From contig NZ_MKGR01000005.1 in the NCBI RefSeq assembly GCF_001908095.1, positions 20,232 to 84,231 of the forward strand: 64,000 nt of DNA. Reading direction: 5' to 3'. The stretch comes from Xenorhabdus thuongxuanensis (GTDB lineage Bacteria; Pseudomonadota; Gammaproteobacteria; Enterobacterales; Enterobacteriaceae). The notes under the pieces were generated by a model. The model ran no database searches. It saw nothing but the letters and a program-made list of their open reading frames with translations, and had not been told where the DNA came from. Positions within the stretch are counted from its first letter, which is position 1. Every line of letters begins with the position of its first letter. Shown here piece after piece: positions 48,100-57,885 of this stretch. Made by a program: the position numbers and the translations under genes.

Positions 48100-49477
48100 A
48101 TGAGATTAAATAAAGAGCAAAGAAAGACACAAATATCCAGTTCTCATCGACTTATTGAGATGACGAAAAAGATCAGGCATCGACTAAGTATAGAAGAGGT
48201 GTATGGAAAAGATTTTGAATATATTGATCGTGATTATTTTTGTAATTGGATAATTCCAGAATTAAAGCATAAGTTTAATACTAGTATATCAAAGCGACAA
48301 ACAGCTTTGCTAAGAAGAATAAGAGATAAAAAATCTAATTATGAGGTTAATAAGCTAACCGTTTATGAGTACGCAGCTGAAGCTTTGTTTGATAGCTATT
48401 TCTTTAAGAATAATGGTGATTATGTTACTCCAAAACATACTGTTAATTTAATTAAAAAATCGATTGAATATAAAGATAAGATATGTCTGGTGATGCCAAT
48501 TTTATCCAGAAAACCTATTTCACCAATAAAGAATAAAGGATATTTCCCAGACTTAGGCGAGATAAATACATTATTAAGATTTGCAAAAATAGCTAAAATG
48601 ATAAGTAACATTTCTAATTTTAAATGTGAATTTTTAGTTTTAGCTGATGGTAATAAGTACAATAGAGCATGTGGAACACCAAAAAGTATAGTTGATAATT
48701 ATCAAATGTCACTTAATTAATGGGTAAAGGCTTTAAATATTTCAGATATTGTAAAAATATGTGACTATGAAGAGTGGGTATTAGAAAATAAAGAAAGTAA
48801 CTACATTGATAAAAGGGAGTCAATGTATATTAATATTTATAACTCTTTGTCAAAAAAATTTGACCCTATGTTTTGTTGCAATGATCTGAATAGTACATTA
48901 GAGAAAATAAAGCAGACTAGTGATTTAGGTAATCAAATTAATTACACGTATTGGTCTATTTTAACATCTGTTCATTATGATTCTATTTATGGAGAAACAA
49001 ATTATAAAGATATTTATAATAATAGAGAAACTCAAAACTTATATATATCGTTCATTTGATAATACAATAGATTATTTTAGAGAAATAACAATGCAGTCCA
49101 CAATAAAATACTTATCAATCCATTTAATTAACGGTGTTGAAAAAATATTAAAAAATGAATTTTATAGTGATTGTATAAGGCTAACAGTTCATGTAAAAAA
49201 TGATAGAAATGATATACCTGCCATTTATACTTTAGGAAAAATAGGAGGAAATAAACTCTCTCAACATGTTTGTATGTCAGTTGTTGATGGTGTTATACTG
49301 TTTTCAACAGTATTGGAATTATATAAAAATGACAAAATAAAAAAATATTTCCTACCAACAGATTGGAAAGGATTATTTCATTGGTTAAATAGTGAAAATC
49401 AACCTCTTTTATATTCTAATGACAATATAAGTCATGCATTTTCAAATATTCTATCTATACCTTTGATTAAAATGTGA
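48100..49477 (+). pseudogene. Isonitrile-synthase-like (PvcA/Dit1 family) gene with two lesions
   Basis: Three open segments read as one protein of about 455 residues: 48100-48717, then in the same frame after a TAA (48718-48720) to about 49040, then frame +1 to 49477. The pattern resembles PvcA/Dit1 isonitrile synthases, which turn an amino-acid nitrogen into an isocyanide: CLVMPILSRKPISPIKNKG, FPDLGEI, FLVLADGNKYNR, and a C-terminal CIRLTVHVKND region. The stop replaces a sense codon in SLN-WVKALNI; the shift falls at a TATATATAT run (49040-49048). An MFS gene follows with a 4-base overlap. It may be dead, recoded or phase-variable. The family call is by pattern only. Confidence 0.55.
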
Positions 49478-49488
49478 AAGTGGTAAAA

Positions 49489-50661
49489 ATGAATAAAAAA
49501 TATATAAATTTAACTCTTCTTTTTATATGTCAGGGGCTTAATGGTTCAATTATTTCCCTGCTAACATTAACATCGACATTAGTTGGCAAGACATTAGCCC
49601 CTATTGATTACTTATCTACATTACCAATAACTGCAACAGTTTGTGGTGCTGCTTTGATGGTTTATTATGCTTCCATGCTAATGGAAATATATGGAAGAAA
49701 AATAGCTTTTATTATTGGTAATATTATAGGAATAATAGGCAGTGGATTGGCAGGTATATCTATTATTTACCAGTCATTCCTTATGTTTATATTTGGAGCA
49801 CTCATATTAGGGTGCTCAACTGTATTTAACCAATATTACAGATTTGCTTCGGCTGAAATATTTGATGACGAATTGAATAAAAAAAGAGCCATATCAATTA
49901 TTATTGGTGGTGGAGTTTTTGGGGGAGTATTAGGTCCTTTTTTAGCTATGAAAGGTGAATATATATTTCCTGATTATCATTTTTTGGGGACATTCTTATT
50001 AATAGCTATAGTATGTGTTGTTGTAATTATTCTTCAATCATTTGTTTATTTTCCTATGGGGTTTAAAAAAGAAATAATTAACACACAATGTAACACCGAT
50101 TATAAAAATGACAACCTTGCTGATTTATTAAAATCAAGGTTGTTTTTTTTAGCAACAAGTAGCTGTGCTATAGGATTTTCATTGATGACATTATTAATGA
50201 ACTCTACTCCTTTAGCTATGTTGCATGCTAAATTTGAAGTGGAAGATAGTGCATTAGTTTTACAGTGGCATTTCTTTGCTATGTATGCTCCAGCGTTAAT
50301 ACTCCCATTTCTTGTCAATAAATTAAAAACAACAAATATAATCTTACTTGGAGCTTTGTTTTTTATAATTGGGATGATTATAGCTATTTTTATAGATGGA
50401 TTTCATGGTTTTCTATTTTCATTATTTTTTGTTGGGTTAGGATGGGCATTTATGTTTAATGGTGGGACATTCCTGCTTAATGAGTTTGTAAACAGTAAAT
50501 TCAAACATAAATTACAGGGGATAAACTCATTGGTAGTTTATCTGTCTAATATGATTTCATCATTATCTGTAGGGATCGTGATGAGTTATCCAGGAGGATG
50601 GAATATTTTAAATTCTGTTGGTATCATATTAATTGTTATATACACTATTGTTTTTTTATAA
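49489..50661 (+). CDS. MFS transporter downstream of the PvcA-like gene
   Basis: A 12-helix major facilitator of about 390 residues, with YGRKIAFIIGNIIG in the 2-3 loop as the MFS signature and a central loop near residue 200. The frame opens at GTG 49474, overlapping the upstream stop (GTGA), while ATG 49489 (MNKKYINLT) gives a normal MFS start. It is very AT-rich like the rest of the island. It is probably the exporter of the product of the neighbouring synthase; this is inference from position. Confidence 0.8.
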   Translation: MNKKYINLTLLFICQGLNGSIISLLTLTSTLVGKTLAPIDYLSTLPITATVCGAALMVYYASMLMEIYGRKIAFIIGNIIGIIGSGLAGISIIYQSFLMFIFGALILGCSTVFNQYYRFASAEIFDDELNKKRAISIIIGGGVFGGVLGPFLAMKGEYIFPDYHFLGTFLLIAIVCVVVIILQSFVYFPMGFKKEIINTQCNTDYKNDNLADLLKSRLFFLATSSCAIGFSLMTLLMNSTPLAMLHAKFEVEDSALVLQWHFFAMYAPALILPFLVNKLKTTNIILLGALFFIIGMIIAIFIDGFHGFLFSLFFVGLGWAFMFNGGTFLLNEFVNSKFKHKLQGINSLVVYLSNMISSLSVGIVMSYPGGWNILNSVGIILIVIYTIVFL

Positions 50662-51218
50662 AAAGCAAAAAATTATCAAATGAATAAATATCTAATGTTA
50701 AATTAGAGTAATAAATAATAGCCCTGTAGTAATATGCAGGGCGTGAACATATTTTATCAATGTTTATTTAATGGGGAATAATTACAGTATCTGATAATTG
50801 TTCTTTTTCTTTGATTGTCAGGAGATATTTAGTGACCAATATGATGATTTAGTATCATTGCTTCTACGAAAAAACTATTACTTTAGACTATTATACCAAA
50901 GCCAATGCTATCAAATATTATATGGGATAAATTAGTTATCTTGATGTGACAATGGGGAATTGTGTATTATAAAGAATAATATTACTTAACTGAAATATTA
51001 TATTGTTAATAATTGGGGGTAAATAACTTTATGTTTTTATCTTTACTAGTTTTATACTGTTGTGGTTAGCTCTCAACTATTAGCCATTCTGGATCATGAA
51101 CTCAATATTCAGATGAGAGCTAATAAACTCACAACAGTATCTATTACGATCAGTTACAGAGGTTATTAATATAAAAATTGATAATTAATATTTGAAACTA
51201 ATTACATTATCTCTTTCT
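50662..51218. other. Convergent intergenic region with a large inverted repeat
   Basis: About 560 bp between the MFS gene and the tautomerase gene. A weak hairpin (GCCCTG 50721-50726 with CAGGGC 50737-50742) may end the MFS transcript. An 87-bp two-tier inverted repeat lies at 51054-51140 (separate entry). No coding potential seen. Confidence 0.55.
51054..51140. repeat. 87-bp two-tier inverted repeat, MITE-like or structured RNA
   Basis: Outer arms ATACTGTTGTG (51054-51064) and CACAACAGTAT (51130-51140) pair over 11 bp; inner arms TTAGCTCTCA (51066-51075) and TGAGAGCTAA (51114-51123) pair over 10 bp. A 1-base bulge on one side and a 6-base bulge on the other separate the two stems. The loop is 38 bases. 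It could be a small non-autonomous element or a structured 3' region. Confidence 0.7.
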
Positions 51219-51437
51219 TCATTCTGTTACAGGTACTCCTCCTATTCCCCAATTGTCATCAATGACAACAATAGTGGTTTTGGGATTTTTGTTGAGGATA
51301 TCTACTAATAATTGAGTTGCTCCTTCCATTAGTTTTTTCTTTTGATTAGCGGTAACACCTTCATTAGTTATTTTAATATTAACGTATGGGATAATAATAT
51401 CCTTTGTTATTACATTAACTGTATATAATAATTGCAT
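51219..51437 (-). CDS. 4-oxalocrotonate tautomerase-like protein without ATG before the catalytic proline
   Basis: The segment PYVNIKITNEGVTANQKKKL to DDNWGIGGVPVTE is a clear 4-OT family tautomerase of about 57 residues. The family needs an N-terminal Pro exposed after Met removal. Here the codon before Pro is ATC (51390-51392), with AAGGA 7 bases ahead, while the only ATG in frame (51437) would bury the proline behind 16 residues and has no ribosome site. It either starts at AUC or is inactivated by an ATG-to-ATC change. The usual acidic stretch before DNWGIGG is also shortened. Confidence 0.7.
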   Translation of the reverse strand: MQLLYTVNVITKDIIIPYVNIKITNEGVTANQKKKLMEGATQLLVDILNKNPKTTIVVIDDNWGIGGVPVTE

Positions 51438-51524
51438 TATATATTCATGATAATTATAAAATTACCATAAAAACTATTTTATATTATCAAATTAAGTCAA
51501 TATCTGTTTTGTTTATTATAGATA

Positions 51525-53399
51525 TTAGTATAAAACACTCATGGATTCTCCATTTTCATAATTGATTGATTCTTTTATTTGATTATACATATCAATTACA
51601 ATGTGCCCTGCATCTCTGATTGCTCGTGAGTTAACAAAAGGCCTTGGTAATACATAAGTATAGAAATTAGGACCTTCAATAATATTACCCAGAGCCCATA
51701 TATTATCTATACTGATACCATTTTGTGCAATCGGATGCATATTACGATCAATATCAATACCTCCGCAATGATAGTTACCATTCATAAATGGTCTTATCAT
51801 TCTTTGATTATTCAAATTGAATATTAAAGCCGAATTATCAGTGCATGGTGAAAAAGTGTCTAGTCTGGCTTTAATTAATATATCAGTTTTTACAATACTA
51901 ACTTCTTTTTCAAATTTGGTATAAATCTCAAAACAAGCGTCTTGATCGTTTAATATTAGATGAGATGAAGGCCCACCGGCTAATTTTATAATTCCAAGAT
52001 CCATAAGAGATTTTAGTTGTTGATTTCTCTCTTTGGGTGGACCAACAGCGATTCTATTCATTATTGGGCAGTAATGCTCAATAAAAAGTTTATGTGAATC
52101 AGGAGTTAGTCCGCAAAAGTCTACAGCATCACGCAAAATATCTCTTATATCTCTGATAATATCTGTTGCTGCTTTAGTTGCTCCTTTTACGTTCCCTTTT
52201 TCTGCTTCTGTAATATCTTCACTTAAATAATCTAAAAACCAATGTGTATAATCTTCCAATGATAAGAATCTTTTTCCTTGATGTGGATAAAGCAAATGTT
52301 TAATGTATTTTTCGTCTTCAATACTAATTTTATAAGAATTAATATCTAACCAGTGTCCTTCTAAAGTGCTTCGATAAACATAGCACATCTCTTTAAGTAA
52401 TAAAGGTAAAAGTTGATTTTCAAAATCTATTTTTATAGATCCATTTTTTAAGTTATTTAAAACTATTTTTTTTATTTCTTTATCCGTAAAAAAAGATGGC
52501 TTATATTGCCCACTTATGCCTTTTTGGTTAACCCCTCGTCCACTAAAAGGCAGAACATATCTTGAATGAATAAAAATTGATGGTTCATTACCGCTAGGTG
52601 TATAAATTAGTTTTCCATTTTCTTTATGGAATTTTCCTCCTCTTCCTTGCGTCAAATGAGAAATTATATCATATGCTGTTAAACCAATACCTTGTATCAA
52701 TACTCTGGAATCAGATGGAATATCTGTTAAATTGATTATTGGATAAGGATTGTTTCTATATTCTAGTTTGGTGTTTTTAATTTTGTTTGAACTGACAAAT
52801 TGTTTAATCTGATAATCTTTTATCGAGGGTAAATTTTTCCCATGTCCTGTCGTTAAGAAAACAAAATCAACTATCAGATCAGAAATGAACTTGTCTTCAA
52901 AATGAATTTCAATTTTCTTATTTTCTTTTAAAATCAAATTAATCGCTTTGTTTTTTATATGAGTTAATTTTATATTCTTATTGCAATGTGCTGAGAGATA
53001 ATCATATGTCCAGGAAAGATATCGTCCTAGTAAATAACGAGGTAAGTATTCATTAGGTTCTATAGGAACCCCTAGATTTTTTGATTTTAAATAACTACCA
53101 TCTACATTACGATACCCTTGTTCTTGAGTCCAATCATAAAAATTAGGGCCAGTAATAATTGGACCAGATGTTTTTATCGTATGGTCCCCAAACATGGTTA
53201 TTTGACAAGCAACGGTATTAACCAATAAATGTTCAGGTTGTTCTATATCATGAGAACCAACACCTATATTATTCGGTTCAATTAACAAAACTTCAATGTT
53301 TTCATATTGCTGGTATATTGGATGAAGTGCTATAATACGTTCTAAAATACTTAGCCCTCTGGGGCCTAATCCAATAATTGCAATTTTTTTATTAGACAT
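51525..53399 (-). CDS. FAD/NAD(P)-binding oxidoreductase-like protein
   Basis: A large protein of about 624 residues with an N-terminal Rossmann motif IAIIGLGPRGLSILERI and the NAD_binding_9-type pattern (VGSHDIEQPEHLLVNTVA, PRYLLGRYL, GIGLTAYDIISHLTQGRGG). A second conserved block near the C-terminus (WALGNIIEGPNFYTYVLPRPFVNSRA) suits flavin binding. The start at 53399 (MSNKKIA) has GAGGA 5 bases ahead; the frame runs to 53411. It is predicted to oxidise or hydroxylate a small molecule; its substrate is unknown. It lies in the same AT-rich island as the PvcA-like gene. Confidence 0.75.
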   Translation of the reverse strand: MSNKKIAIIGLGPRGLSILERIIALHPIYQQYENIEVLLIEPNNIGVGSHDIEQPEHLLVNTVACQITMFGDHTIKTSGPIITGPNFYDWTQEQGYRNVDGSYLKSKNLGVPIEPNEYLPRYLLGRYLSWTYDYLSAHCNKNIKLTHIKNKAINLILKENKKIEIHFEDKFISDLIVDFVFLTTGHGKNLPSIKDYQIKQFVSSNKIKNTKLEYRNNPYPIINLTDIPSDSRVLIQGIGLTAYDIISHLTQGRGGKFHKENGKLIYTPSGNEPSIFIHSRYVLPFSGRGVNQKGISGQYKPSFFTDKEIKKIVLNNLKNGSIKIDFENQLLPLLLKEMCYVYRSTLEGHWLDINSYKISIEDEKYIKHLLYPHQGKRFLSLEDYTHWFLDYLSEDITEAEKGNVKGATKAATDIIRDIRDILRDAVDFCGLTPDSHKLFIEHYCPIMNRIAVGPPKERNQQLKSLMDLGIIKLAGGPSSHLILNDQDACFEIYTKFEKEVSIVKTDILIKARLDTFSPCTDNSALIFNLNNQRMIRPFMNGNYHCGGIDIDRNMHPIAQNGISIDNIWALGNIIEGPNFYTYVLPRPFVNSRAIRDAGHIVIDMYNQIKESINYENGESMSVLY

Positions 53400-53661
53400 G
53401 ATTTTCCTCATTGTGGAATATAATTATGTTATATAAAATAATTATTCCTGTTTTTTCTAAAATATATAAATGAATAGAAATGCATATAATTACTGACGTA
53501 ATAAAGTTTTTTAGCTAGGGATATTACTAATTTTTATTTTGTATAAAAGCAGTGCCAAATCTTATAAAGTTTAAGATAGTAAGTGATTTTTTTTGGTGTA
53601 AATGATATTTAAATGAATAAGTGTTAAAATAGCTATAATTCCATAAATTATCCATAATAAA

Positions 53662-54192
53662 TTAGATATCTCCAGGATTATCACCTGACAACATTCCAAA
53701 CCATGCACCAAAATAAATTGACGTAATAATACAGTGTTCAGTATACTGCAATATATTTTTTGAACTGCAAGTTATCATCACTGCATTGCCAATGCCAGAA
53801 AGAAACCTGTTGGCTACCATACGGGATTTATTATAAATACTTAATACAGTAAATAACAGAAAAAATGTTATAATAGAAAATGATAATAGTAATTCTTTAA
53901 GGGTTTTATGGCAATAAAATGCTGAGAATAAAAATAATAAACTTCCTAAAATATAATTGATGAAATTTGTACTGATAATATAGGGTGACTGCTTAAAATT
54001 TAACATGTCGTCATCAGGTATATCAGGCAAGAGAGAAGTATTATAGAGAAAGCAACCTAATCCCATCTCAGATACTAAAATAATTATTACATAAAATACA
54101 GAATATATGCTCTTCAAAGGAATCCTATGATTTAGCATTTCATAACCCCATCTTCCTGTCATAGCAACAATAAGTATATTAGAATAATTCAT
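53662..54192 (-). CDS. Multi-pass membrane protein, perhaps an MFS remnant
   Basis: A 176-residue frame with about five hydrophobic segments. RMVANRFLSGIGNAVMI faintly recalls an MFS helix 4 motif, but no full MFS pattern is seen and it is less than half the length of an MFS carrier. It may be a decayed transporter or a genuine small membrane protein of unknown function. It follows the island's composition and lies upstream of the oxidoreductase on the same strand, about 260 bp away. Confidence 0.45.
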   Translation of the reverse strand: MNYSNILIVAMTGRWGYEMLNHRIPLKSIYSVFYVIIILVSEMGLGCFLYNTSLLPDIPDDDMLNFKQSPYIISTNFINYILGSLLFLFSAFYCHKTLKELLLSFSIITFFLLFTVLSIYNKSRMVANRFLSGIGNAVMITCSSKNILQYTEHCIITSIYFGAWFGMLSGDNPGDI

Positions 54193-54642
54193 ATTAGAAA
54201 GTAGGCCGAAAGATAAATGTTTATTATCAATATGTCAATAAATAATGTTATTCATATTTGAGTTCCATAGTTAGAAGGAAATTTAAGTGAAATGCATTAC
54301 ATTTATTGCTTTTTATTATTATTGAAAATAATTTCATTTCTTTATTATTGATGTAGGTAAGTATGAGTTTGTTTTTCTGATTTTATTTGTTTCCATTTTT
54401 ATAAATGTATCGTGCTATTTAAAAAATAAAATATTTAAATAAGATAATATTGCAATTTAATAAATGAAATATCATAATTATTTTTAATGAAATTATATTC
54501 CAAATTTGCAAATAGTTTAAATCAAGAAATTAGGGATGAGTGTACGAGAGATGCTGTAATTATCTGCTTATTTGTCACCGCATCCGAGGCCAATGCTCAT
54601 GACATGCTGAAAAAACGCACTGAGATGAAAAGATAGATTATT
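54193..54642. other. AT-rich right border of the island
   Basis: About 450 bp without a supportable gene. Composition returns to normal near 54,520. From 54526 to 54636 a 36-codon plus-strand frame without a start is open, possibly the tail of a lost gene. In E. coli yadS lies between erpA and btuF; I could not match this tail to it. Confidence 0.5.
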
Positions 54643-55488
54643 TTAGTTGGGATGGTTCAACTGATTACAAAGTTGTTCTGCCGCTAAAATAATCCTCGGT
54701 CCTGCACGGCTAAACCAGTCATCGTTCAGCGCGATAATAGTGACATTAATTTGTGGTCGCCAAAAATCTGTAACCTGCTGTTTTTGTTCTTCCGTTCCGC
54801 CTATGATGATCACTTCTGGTTTGCGGGTAAATACTTGCTCACGGTTGACCTGTGGCCATGGGACGGGGCTATCAGCGAAAATATTTTTACCGCCACATAC
54901 CGAGACAATTTCACTTTGGATGGTATGGCTAGAGGAAGTAAAAATCGGGTGCATACCAAACTGCAAGAACACGGGTTTAGGGTTCTGGTTGGCGTATTTT
55001 TGTTTTAATTGATTGAACTTATCACGAATATCTGTGGCTGATTTCTTAGCCATATCGGGATGTGGACTATAGGCAGCCAGTCGTTCCAGTTCTGACGCAA
55101 CATCTTCTACATTTTTCACATCCGAATAAAAAATGGGGATGCCGAAAGCAGCGAGTTGTTCCAGAGGACGTTGGGGATTACCGCCACGCCATGCCAAAAT
55201 CAGGTCAGGTTTCAGAGCGATAATCCGTTCAACATTGATGCCTTGCCAATCAGCAACTTGTTCTAACTTTTTAGCTGCTTCGGGATAATTGGAGTAAGCG
55301 CTAACAGCGATAAGCTGGTCGCCCAGCCCCGCAGCATATGCCAGCTCTGTCGTTGATGGTGCAAGGCTAATAACACGGGAAGCGGCCGCATAAAGTGGAG
55401 CACTGAAACCACACCAAAAGCTATACAAAAGGAATAAGAATGCCAGACAAATTGAACGGCAAAAGATAGTTTTCAACAATGATTGCAT
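54643..55488 (-). CDS. btuF: Vitamin B12 periplasmic binding protein BtuF
   Basis: Binding protein for the BtuCD cobalamin importer, about 281 residues. A signal peptide (residues 1-35) precedes a class III binding fold with [47 protein letters not shown] and [10 protein letters not shown]. The ATG at 55488 has GGAG 8 bases ahead; a TTG two codons upstream also opens the frame. It follows mtnN by 27 bp, as in E. coli. Confidence 0.95.
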   Translation of the reverse strand: MQSLLKTIFCRSICLAFLFLLYSFWCGFSAPLYAAASRVISLAPSTTELAYAAGLGDQLIAVSAYSNYPEAAKKLEQVADWQGINVERIIALKPDLILAWRGGNPQRPLEQLAAFGIPIFYSDVKNVEDVASELERLAAYSPHPDMAKKSATDIRDKFNQLKQKYANQNPKPVFLQFGMHPIFTSSSHTIQSEIVSVCGGKNIFADSPVPWPQVNREQVFTRKPEVIIIGGTEEQKQQVTDFWRPQINVTIIALNDDWFSRAGPRIILAAEQLCNQLNHPN

Positions 55489-55515
55489 TATCAATGCTCC
55501 ACTTTACATGATGGA

Positions 55516-56214
55516 CTACTGTTTACTCAGTTCGGTCAGCATGGCATTGACCATCCGTGTTGATTCACGCGCCGCGACAACTAAAAATTCATCAAAACTG
55601 ATATGGGATTCTTGATCGGCAACATCAGAAATCGCACGAACGACAACAAAGGGGATGTTATATTGATGGCAAACATGACCAATGGCCGCGGCTTCCATTT
55701 CAACCGCAGCAACTTTCGGGAAGGTGGCTCGAATGCGTGCTAATGGCTCTGAACCATTGATAAAGGCATCGCCGCTGCAAACCAGACCACGAACGGCATT
55801 CAGGTTGAGGGATTGGATACATTTTTCGGCCAAGGCGATCAATTTATCGTCAGCAATAAATGAGGCTGGACATTGCGCCATTTGTCCCGGCTCATAGCCG
55901 AAAGCAGTAAGATCGGCGTCATGGTAGCGAACTTCTTCGGAAACCACGATATCCCCCACTTTCAGTTGAGGATCAAGGCCACCTGCTGAACCCGTGTTAA
56001 TCACGATATCTGGCTGGCAATGCTCAATCAACAAGGTGGTTCCAAGTGCGGAGGAAACTTTACCAATACCAGATTTCAACAAGGCGATATCAACGCCATT
56101 CAGTTTGCCGGTATAAATTTCGCATCCACCTCGTGACAATGTTTGCAGACCTTCAATCTGGTCACGCAATAAAGTCACTTCTTGTTCCATTGCACCTATT
56201 ACACCTATTTTCAT
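55516..56214 (-). CDS. mtnN: 5'-methylthioadenosine/S-adenosylhomocysteine nucleosidase MtnN
   Basis: Cleaves MTA and SAH, recycling by-products of SAM use, including the MTA released by SpeE. The 232-residue enzyme shows [32 protein letters not shown] (catalytic Glu) and RAISDVAD (catalytic Asp). It is divergent from dgt. Confidence 0.97.
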   Translation of the reverse strand: MKIGVIGAMEQEVTLLRDQIEGLQTLSRGGCEIYTGKLNGVDIALLKSGIGKVSSALGTTLLIEHCQPDIVINTGSAGGLDPQLKVGDIVVSEEVRYHDADLTAFGYEPGQMAQCPASFIADDKLIALAEKCIQSLNLNAVRGLVCSGDAFINGSEPLARIRATFPKVAAVEMEAAAIGHVCHQYNIPFVVVRAISDVADQESHISFDEFLVVAARESTRMVNAMLTELSKQ

Positions 56215-56349
56215 TGTGTCATACTCGCTTGTTATTAATGGATTGATGCCTATATTAAAAGGCTAATTTAATCGGCAAGTGTATCATTGAATAGCTATTT
56301 ACCGCAGATTCCAATTCTAAATAATCGTTTCATTTAGTATGGGGGATTA

Positions 56350-57885
56350 ATGTCTAAGATTGATTTCAAGCAGAAGTTGAATTACCAACGTAAGTTCAGT
56401 AAATCTTCCATTCATCCCGATGATGAAGAGCAAGTGATTCGCCAATTTGAAAGCGATCGGGGGCGGATCATCAACTCAGCCGCTATTCGGCGGTTGCAAC
56501 AGAAAACACAGGTATTTCCACTGGAACGTAATGCGGCAGTACGCAGTCGGCTGACGCATTCGCTCGAAGTACAGCAAATAGGGCGTTATATATCAAAAAC
56601 AATTATCGCGGAGCTGGCAAAGCAGAACTTATTGGAAAAATATGGGCTGAGTGATCGCTTACTTGCTTTTGAAAGCCTGGTTGAGATGGCTTGTCTGATG
56701 CATGATATTGGTAATCCCCCATTTGGCCATTTTGGCGAGGCAGCGATTAAAGATTGGTTCTCCCGCCGATTAGATCCTGACTATTCGCTCCATACGCTGA
56801 AAACGGAGAATAGGCAGGATGCCTGTAAGGTTGCGGCATTGCGCCTGACGGGAGAAGATAAGAAAGATCTATTTCGCCGACAATTGCGTAGAGATTTATG
56901 TCAGTTTGAAGGTAATGCCCAGGCTATCCGTCTGGCACATAATCTGCTGCGTTTGAATCTCACTTATGCCCAGATTGGTTGCATATTGAAATATACCTGT
57001 CCGGCCTATCGTCTGGAAGAGACGCCTGCTGAATTCAGTTACCTGATGAAGAAAATAGGTTACTACTGGTCAGAAGAGAGCTTTATCCGTGAATTGAAAA
57101 AAGAACTGCAAATGGAAGATTTCTGTCGCTTTCCGCTGACATACATTATGGAAGCCGCAGATGATATTTCATATTGCATTGCAGATTTGGATGATGCGGT
57201 TGAAAAGGGCATTTTTAACGTCGAACAACTGGTGGAATATCTGAAAAAAGAGTGGGAAGAAAACGGAGGATACGGAAAAGGTGATTTATTCGAATCTACG
57301 GTGATACAAGCCTACAAGAAAACCACCAATAACGAAGTCCGTCGTAATATCCACGAACAATTTTTCATGTATTTACGGGTGTTTATTACCGGTAAATTGG
57401 TGCCTTATACCGCCAAATTGTTTATTGAACACCTGCCTGAAATCTATGCAGGTACATTTAATCACGCCCTGTTGGAAGGAAATGGGGAAGAACATCGTTT
57501 GTTGAAAACCTTAAAGAATGTCACCCGTAAACGGGTTTTCAATCATCCTGAAGTGGAAGAATTGGAGTTACAGGGATACCGAATTATTACCGGATTGCTG
57601 GATGTATATAGCCCTTTGCTGGAGTTACCTCGTCAGGATTTTATGGAACTGAACCAAAATAATTTCCACAAACAATATTTTATTGAAACGCGCTTGCTGC
57701 ACAAACTTTCGACCAAACATCGTTTAGCTTATGGTGAGGCCGTGGAAGGTATTGTTGCCACTGATGAAGCCGAAAAAGAGGTGATTGAGTTTTATTATCG
57801 AGCACGTCTTATTCAGGACTATATCAGTGGCATGACGGATAATTATGCTTACGAAGAATATCGTAAATTTATGGTCACAAAGTAA
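56350..57885 (+). CDS. dgt: dGTP triphosphohydrolase Dgt
   Basis: HD-superfamily enzyme that splits dGTP into deoxyguanosine and tripolyphosphate. The 511-residue protein shows [29 protein letters not shown] (HD metal site) and [20 protein letters not shown]. Its last codons overlap the 3' end of convergent barA by 11 bp. In E. coli degP follows dgt; here the order breaks. Confidence 0.96.
   Translation: MSKIDFKQKLNYQRKFSKSSIHPDDEEQVIRQFESDRGRIINSAAIRRLQQKTQVFPLERNAAVRSRLTHSLEVQQIGRYISKTIIAELAKQNLLEKYGLSDRLLAFESLVEMACLMHDIGNPPFGHFGEAAIKDWFSRRLDPDYSLHTLKTENRQDACKVAALRLTGEDKKDLFRRQLRRDLCQFEGNAQAIRLAHNLLRLNLTYAQIGCILKYTCPAYRLEETPAEFSYLMKKIGYYWSEESFIRELKKELQMEDFCRFPLTYIMEAADDISYCIADLDDAVEKGIFNVEQLVEYLKKEWEENGGYGKGDLFESTVIQAYKKTTNNEVRRNIHEQFFMYLRVFITGKLVPYTAKLFIEHLPEIYAGTFNHALLEGNGEEHRLLKTLKNVTRKRVFNHPEVEELELQGYRIITGLLDVYSPLLELPRQDFMELNQNNFHKQYFIETRLLHKLSTKHRLAYGEAVEGIVATDEAEKEVIEFYYRARLIQDYISGMTDNYAYEEYRKFMVTK

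Noticed and set aside
48823-49059. Separate small gene after the TAA at 48718
   Set aside because: It is in the same frame as the preceding segment and continues the same protein, so it is better read as part of the interrupted PvcA-like gene.
47600-54640. Prophage or integrative element in the AT-rich island
   Set aside because: No integrase, no tRNA target, no phage or conjugation genes and no flanking direct repeat seen.
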